Positions 6,233 to 10,443 of a DNA stretch of 10,443 nt are shown in pieces. Where the stretch lies: the NCBI GenBank assembly GCA_023249255.1, contig JAHFCY010000015.1, positions 1-10,443 of the forward strand, given 5' to 3'. The notes under the pieces are model-generated. The model did not search any database. It saw nothing but the letters and a program-made list of their open reading frames with translations, and was not told the origin of the DNA. This stretch comes from Candidatus Lindowiibacteriota bacterium. Its GTDB lineage: Bacteria; Lindowbacteria; 2-12-FULL-62-27. Within the stretch, counting starts at the first letter, position 1; every line of letters starts with the position of its first letter. A program made the translations under genes and the position numbers.

Positions 6233-7174
6233 TCAGGATTTGGCGGCCCGGACAAATTCCAGATTTCGGCGGGCCGCAACAGTGTAGGGGTGGGTTTCGA
6301 GGATGGAGGCCAGTTCCCGCTCGGCGTCGGCGTGATCGCCCGCGAGGAACATCGCGCCCGCCAGATTAATGCGAAACGCCGGCGCGGTTTCTTTCGCGCG
6401 AAGCGACTGGCCGATCTGGAGAGCATAGGAATAATTTCTGGCGCGAAGCGCTTCGGCGAACATGGCGGTCGTTCCGACCACGACGGGTATCGTCGCCCCG
6501 CCCCGCAGGGATGGTGCATCCCCGGCCGGCCCTGCGGCTTGACGTTCCTGCTCTTCGGTCTCAAGCGCCGCGGCGAAGTCCATGTCGGCGTCCGCCACCT
6601 CGGCGGGGGCCGTCTTCGGTTCTTCGACCGCCAGAACTTTTTCGAGTGACGGCTCCGGAACCGGGTGAGAAACCGCCGCGACCACCGGTTTGACGCTCAC
6701 CGCCGGTTCCGCGTCCACTTTGGGTTCGTCTATCTGCGGCCGGATTGCAGCCGCTGTTTCGTTCTCCTCGTCAGTGAACATTTCTTCGAGGATGTCGTCT
6801 GATTCGTCGCTGTCAACTTTTTTCACGGGCGGGGCCAAAAGTTCGTCGGATGCAGGATCCTCAACGTCGCTGTCGTTGTCAGCCTCCCGGTCCTGCGCCG
6901 AAAGGGGTTCGGATATGGCGACCGGCGCTGAGGCGGGCGCCGGCATGGGCGCGGTCACGGGATCGGGGGCGGGCGGCGCTGAAACCTCGACGGTTTTGAG
7001 CGCGTCCAGTTCGACAGGCGGCGGCAATTCGGGGATGTCGTCGGTCATCTCGGCCGCCCCGCCCTGCATGGCCATAGATCCGGCGGGTTCCGGAGGCAAA
7101 TCTTTTTCTATATCCTTTAACAGCGTATCCAGGTTGGACAGATCGATTTCGCCCGCGCCTGATTCTTCCGGCAT
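6233..7174 (-). CDS. Acidic Pro/Ala-rich protein with C-terminal TPR-like segment
   Basis: A 313-residue protein in two unequal parts. Residues 1-225 are low-complexity, acidic and Pro/Ala/Glu-rich (for example PPPVELDALK, PAPASAPVAI, VDSDESDDILEEMF) and most likely disordered, with a short helix-forming start (IDLSNLDTLLKDIEKDL). Residues 236-310 form amphipathic helix pairs of TPR type: MFAEALRARNYSYALQIGQS, then INLAGAMFLAGDHADAEREL and a final HPYTVAARRNLEFV. There is no signal peptide or TM helix, so it should be a cytoplasmic scaffold or partner protein. The ATG at 7174 is chosen because GGGAGGA sits 6 bases upstream; the longer frame to 7240 would overlap the upstream gene. It starts 25 bases after the stop of the degenerate-GGDEF membrane protein, so the two are probably cotranscribed and may interact. 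Function unknown. Confidence 0.8.
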   Translation of the reverse strand: MPEESGAGEIDLSNLDTLLKDIEKDLPPEPAGSMAMQGGAAEMTDDIPELPPPVELDALKTVEVSAPPAPDPVTAPMPAPASAPVAISEPLSAQDREADNDSDVEDPASDELLAPPVKKVDSDESDDILEEMFTDEENETAAAIRPQIDEPKVDAEPAVSVKPVVAAVSHPVPEPSLEKVLAVEEPKTAPAEVADADMDFAAALETEEQERQAAGPAGDAPSLRGGATIPVVVGTTAMFAEALRARNYSYALQIGQSLRAKETAPAFRINLAGAMFLAGDHADAERELASILETHPYTVAARRNLEFVRAAKS

Positions 7175-7199
7175 CGTATTCCTCCCTTGCCGCCCGCGT

Positions 7200-9068
7200 T
7201 TATTTCGCCGCCGAACCTCGAATCCCCGCCAGAACGGCATCGATGTCTTCCGCCGGCACGCCGGCGTCGAGTTTTGCCAGTTCCTGCGCCGTTGCGCGTT
7301 TCAAATCTTCAACCCGGCGAAAGCCGGCGACGAACCAGCGGTCAAGCGACTCTCGCGGAATTTTGCGGATCATCCGCACGTCGGTCACGAATACGTCTCT
7401 GTAGTCCTCATCCGCGTACGAAAATTTTTCCTTCGGCACCTTCCGCAAATTCGCGATCATGTCCGCCGCCTCGTGGGATTCGATTCCGGCCCGTTCCGTT
7501 AACTCATGAATTTTGGTTTGCAGCAAGACATCCGGCTTGCGCCAGCCGGCCGAATACATCTGAGCCGCCAGCCGCGGTTTAATGCCGGACAGCCTGCAGA
7601 GTTTGACGATGAACATTTTCCGCGCCAGAACGGGGTCCATCGCGTCCTCAGCGAGTTCGCGGTTCACCTGGACCGGCGCGGCTGCAGGCGGAACGGGCGC
7701 GGCTGCATGGCCTGCCGCCGCGCGGCTGGGTTCACCGCCGCTTTCCGCGCTTTCTTCCGCCTGATATGCCGTCGCCGCCGTTTCGATGATCGCGAATGAA
7801 TCGGCCGGTTTGGTCTGCCCCGCGGAATTTTCGATATTGCCGCCGGCGTCGAGGATCGCCCATCCGCCCCGCCTCTCTTCGATCGCCACCGACCATTGAC
7901 GCCGGTAGCGGTCGACCGCCTGCCCGATCGTTTCGACCTCCGTCGCGCGGTTCGAAATCGCAAAAATCGACAGCGTCTGGATCGGGACCTGTTTGCCCTG
8001 CCCAAGCTCATACAGCGTCAGGATCGACTCGTTGAACGTTCGGAGGGCGCGTGTGGAGATCGTCTGAAATTCCTGCGGTGAAAGCCTGGAAAGGAACAGA
8101 TAATCCTCTCCCGGCAGGGATTTGGGCGCCGATTTCGGCAGGGTTGCATCCAGCGCCTGCGCGGTGAGCTTTTTGATGAGGCCCTGATTGGCCCGCCCGA
8201 ACGCTCTGACATACTCGGCCGCAAAATTGACGCTGAACAGCGTCGCATAACATTCCTCTTTCAGCTGTCGAATATCCTCGAATATTTTTTTGGCGGTATC
8301 TTCCGTTCCCCATCCTGTCGTGGAGTCGATGAATGGATCGTCGGCCGTATTTTCCTCGGCACGGCGAATGTCCTCGATCGCCCGGGCCACGTCTGCCAGC
8401 GCTCCGAAATCTCCGGGATCGATCGCGGTCTTGCGATTGCCCGAAATCACCCGGATGAGGTGTGACATCGGCAGGCTGAACTCGGATTTGAGGATGAATA
8501 CGGCGATGAAGACGAGAAGAGACGCAAACGCAATGGACCAGAAAATCGTTTTTCGAAAGATGGCCTGGTGAAGAAATGCGGCCCGAGAGTCGTCGACGGC
8601 CTGGAAAAAAAGGACGTACTCGGCTGATCTGCCCGGCGTAAGCGCGACCGCGCAGGTGTAGCGCGACTGATCGATCCGCCTGAGCCGCCCCAGAGCATTT
8701 CCCCCGAAATCCGCAACGGAAATCAAGGCTGAAGAGGATTGCCGGTCGATCGAAACAGTCTGCACAAGCCGATACCCTTCGGCCTGCTCGCTTCTTTTGT
8801 AGAGACCGGCTTGGACGATCCGTCCGCTGCCGGTCAGTTGATTGTAGCTCGTCGCCGCGCGCCGGCATTCTCCTTCGAATCTCTCGTGGACATCATCGGC
8901 CAGCGGCAGGGAGTCGTGGATCTGCGCGGAGACGATTTTTATGTTTTCGGTCAGTTGCTGATCCAGCAGCCGGTTAAGGCGCTGGTAGTCGTTGTAGATG
9001 ATCGCGCTCGCGGCCGGCCCGATGATCAACAGTCCAAGGATGACAAGCTTGGCGTACACGGCCCTCAC
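7200..9068 (-). CDS. Two-TM sensor-like protein with probable degenerate GGDEF domain and C-terminal helix-hairpin-helix-like repeats
   Basis: A 622-residue protein beginning at a GTG (9068). TM1 spans about 7-24, an extracytoplasmic region 25-173 follows, then TM2 about 174-193 and a short HAMP-like stretch (SLPMSHLIRVISGN and on to about 236). Residues 244-395 match the outline of a GGDEF domain by eye: DPFIDSTTGWG where DPLTGLxNR is expected; LFSVNFAAEYVRAFGRANQG in place of the metal-binding DxDHFKxxNDxxGHxxGD; PGEDYLFLSRL in place of GGDEFxxLL; and TLSIFAIS in place of the TxSIGVA strand. The key Asp, Lys and GGDEF residues are gone, so no cyclase activity is expected. A Pro/Ala linker (about 430-465) leads to two HhH-like units, KLCRLSGIKPRLAAQMYSAG (489-508, continuing to ~545) and FVAGFRRVEDLKRATAQELA (579-598, to ~618). 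It follows eno by 45 bases. The GGDEF reading is my inference; gene reality is strong. Confidence 0.85.
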   Translation of the reverse strand: MRAVYAKLVILGLLIIGPAASAIIYNDYQRLNRLLDQQLTENIKIVSAQIHDSLPLADDVHERFEGECRRAATSYNQLTGSGRIVQAGLYKRSEQAEGYRLVQTVSIDRQSSSALISVADFGGNALGRLRRIDQSRYTCAVALTPGRSAEYVLFFQAVDDSRAAFLHQAIFRKTIFWSIAFASLLVFIAVFILKSEFSLPMSHLIRVISGNRKTAIDPGDFGALADVARAIEDIRRAEENTADDPFIDSTTGWGTEDTAKKIFEDIRQLKEECYATLFSVNFAAEYVRAFGRANQGLIKKLTAQALDATLPKSAPKSLPGEDYLFLSRLSPQEFQTISTRALRTFNESILTLYELGQGKQVPIQTLSIFAISNRATEVETIGQAVDRYRRQWSVAIEERRGGWAILDAGGNIENSAGQTKPADSFAIIETAATAYQAEESAESGGEPSRAAAGHAAAPVPPAAAPVQVNRELAEDAMDPVLARKMFIVKLCRLSGIKPRLAAQMYSAGWRKPDVLLQTKIHELTERAGIESHEAADMIANLRKVPKEKFSYADEDYRDVFVTDVRMIRKIPRESLDRWFVAGFRRVEDLKRATAQELAKLDAGVPAEDIDAVLAGIRGSAAK

Positions 9069-9094
9069 GGACGCCCACCCGTCCCCATCCCCAT
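9065..9094 (-). CDS. Leader-like mini-ORF of 9 codons overlapping the next start (GTGA)
   Basis: Between eno and the membrane-protein gene the minus strand has GGGAGGG, then ATG at 9094 and the peptide MGMGTGGRP ending in TGA at 9067-9065. That stop overlaps the GTG start of the 622-aa gene as GTGA. The strong purine ribosome site is 4 bases from the first ATG and 10 from the second (9088), and is too far from the GTG itself (about 30 bases), which otherwise lacks a clear site. The arrangement fits translational coupling or reinitiation through a leader peptide. It could also be chance, since the peptide itself has no recognisable meaning. Confidence 0.35.
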   Translation of the reverse strand: MGMGTGGRP

Positions 9095-9113
9095 TTTCCC
9101 TCCCACGATCAAA

Positions 9114-10442
<1,329 letters not shown>

Positions 10443-10443
10443 T

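Overview
ORGANISM. The window reads as a chromosomal segment of a Gram-negative bacterium with moderately high G+C. It carries a lipopolysaccharide inner-core heptose gene (hldD), a periplasmic lipoprotein with a lipobox, a membrane diguanylate cyclase, and ordinary housekeeping genes (enolase, tRNA-Asp). Several proteins are recognisable only at domain level, which suits a poorly sampled lineage. The phylum cannot be fixed from the sequence alone. No transposase, integrase, phage gene or CRISPR array is visible, and no gene-free stretch exceeds about 150 bases. LAYOUT. Every protein gene lies on the minus strand, so transcription runs from high to low coordinates; only the tRNA is on the plus strand. 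From right to left: enolase (9114-10406); a 9-codon leader-like mini-ORF (9065-9094); a two-TM protein whose cytoplasmic part looks like a degenerate GGDEF domain followed by helix-hairpin-helix-like repeats (7200-9068); an acidic, Pro/Ala-rich protein ending in a TPR-like segment (6233-7174); a 124-base gap holding a perfect 18-base palindrome; a 68-residue charged protein (5902-6108); a PhnD-like substrate-binding lipoprotein with no ATG/GTG/TTG at a sensible start (4886-5905); and a HAMP-GAF-like-GGDEF diguanylate cyclase overlapping it (3265-4902). The convergent tRNA-Asp(GUC) (3154-3227) follows. Beyond it are an aldehyde dehydrogenase (1469-3061), an unrecognised 147-residue protein (929-1372) and the 5' part of hldD, which runs off the left edge (1-787). 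HOW THE GENES MAY WORK TOGETHER. The 68-aa protein, the lipoprotein and the cyclase are tightly coupled (4-base and 17-base overlaps). They look like a split c-di-GMP sensor: a periplasmic ligand-binding lipoprotein paired with a membrane cyclase, with no ABC permease or ATPase nearby. Upstream, the degenerate-GGDEF membrane protein and the acidic TPR protein sit directly behind eno, so an enolase-led unit may express envelope or signalling proteins. Between the aldehyde dehydrogenase and tRNA-Asp, two good sigma70-type promoters face away from each other with interleaved -35 elements. MOST INTERESTING POINTS. The leading points are the split SBP-cyclase sensor, the degenerate GGDEF protein, the odd start region of the lipoprotein (CTGA overlap followed at once by a terminator-like hairpin), the mini-ORF whose stop overlaps a GTG start, and the interleaved divergent promoters.
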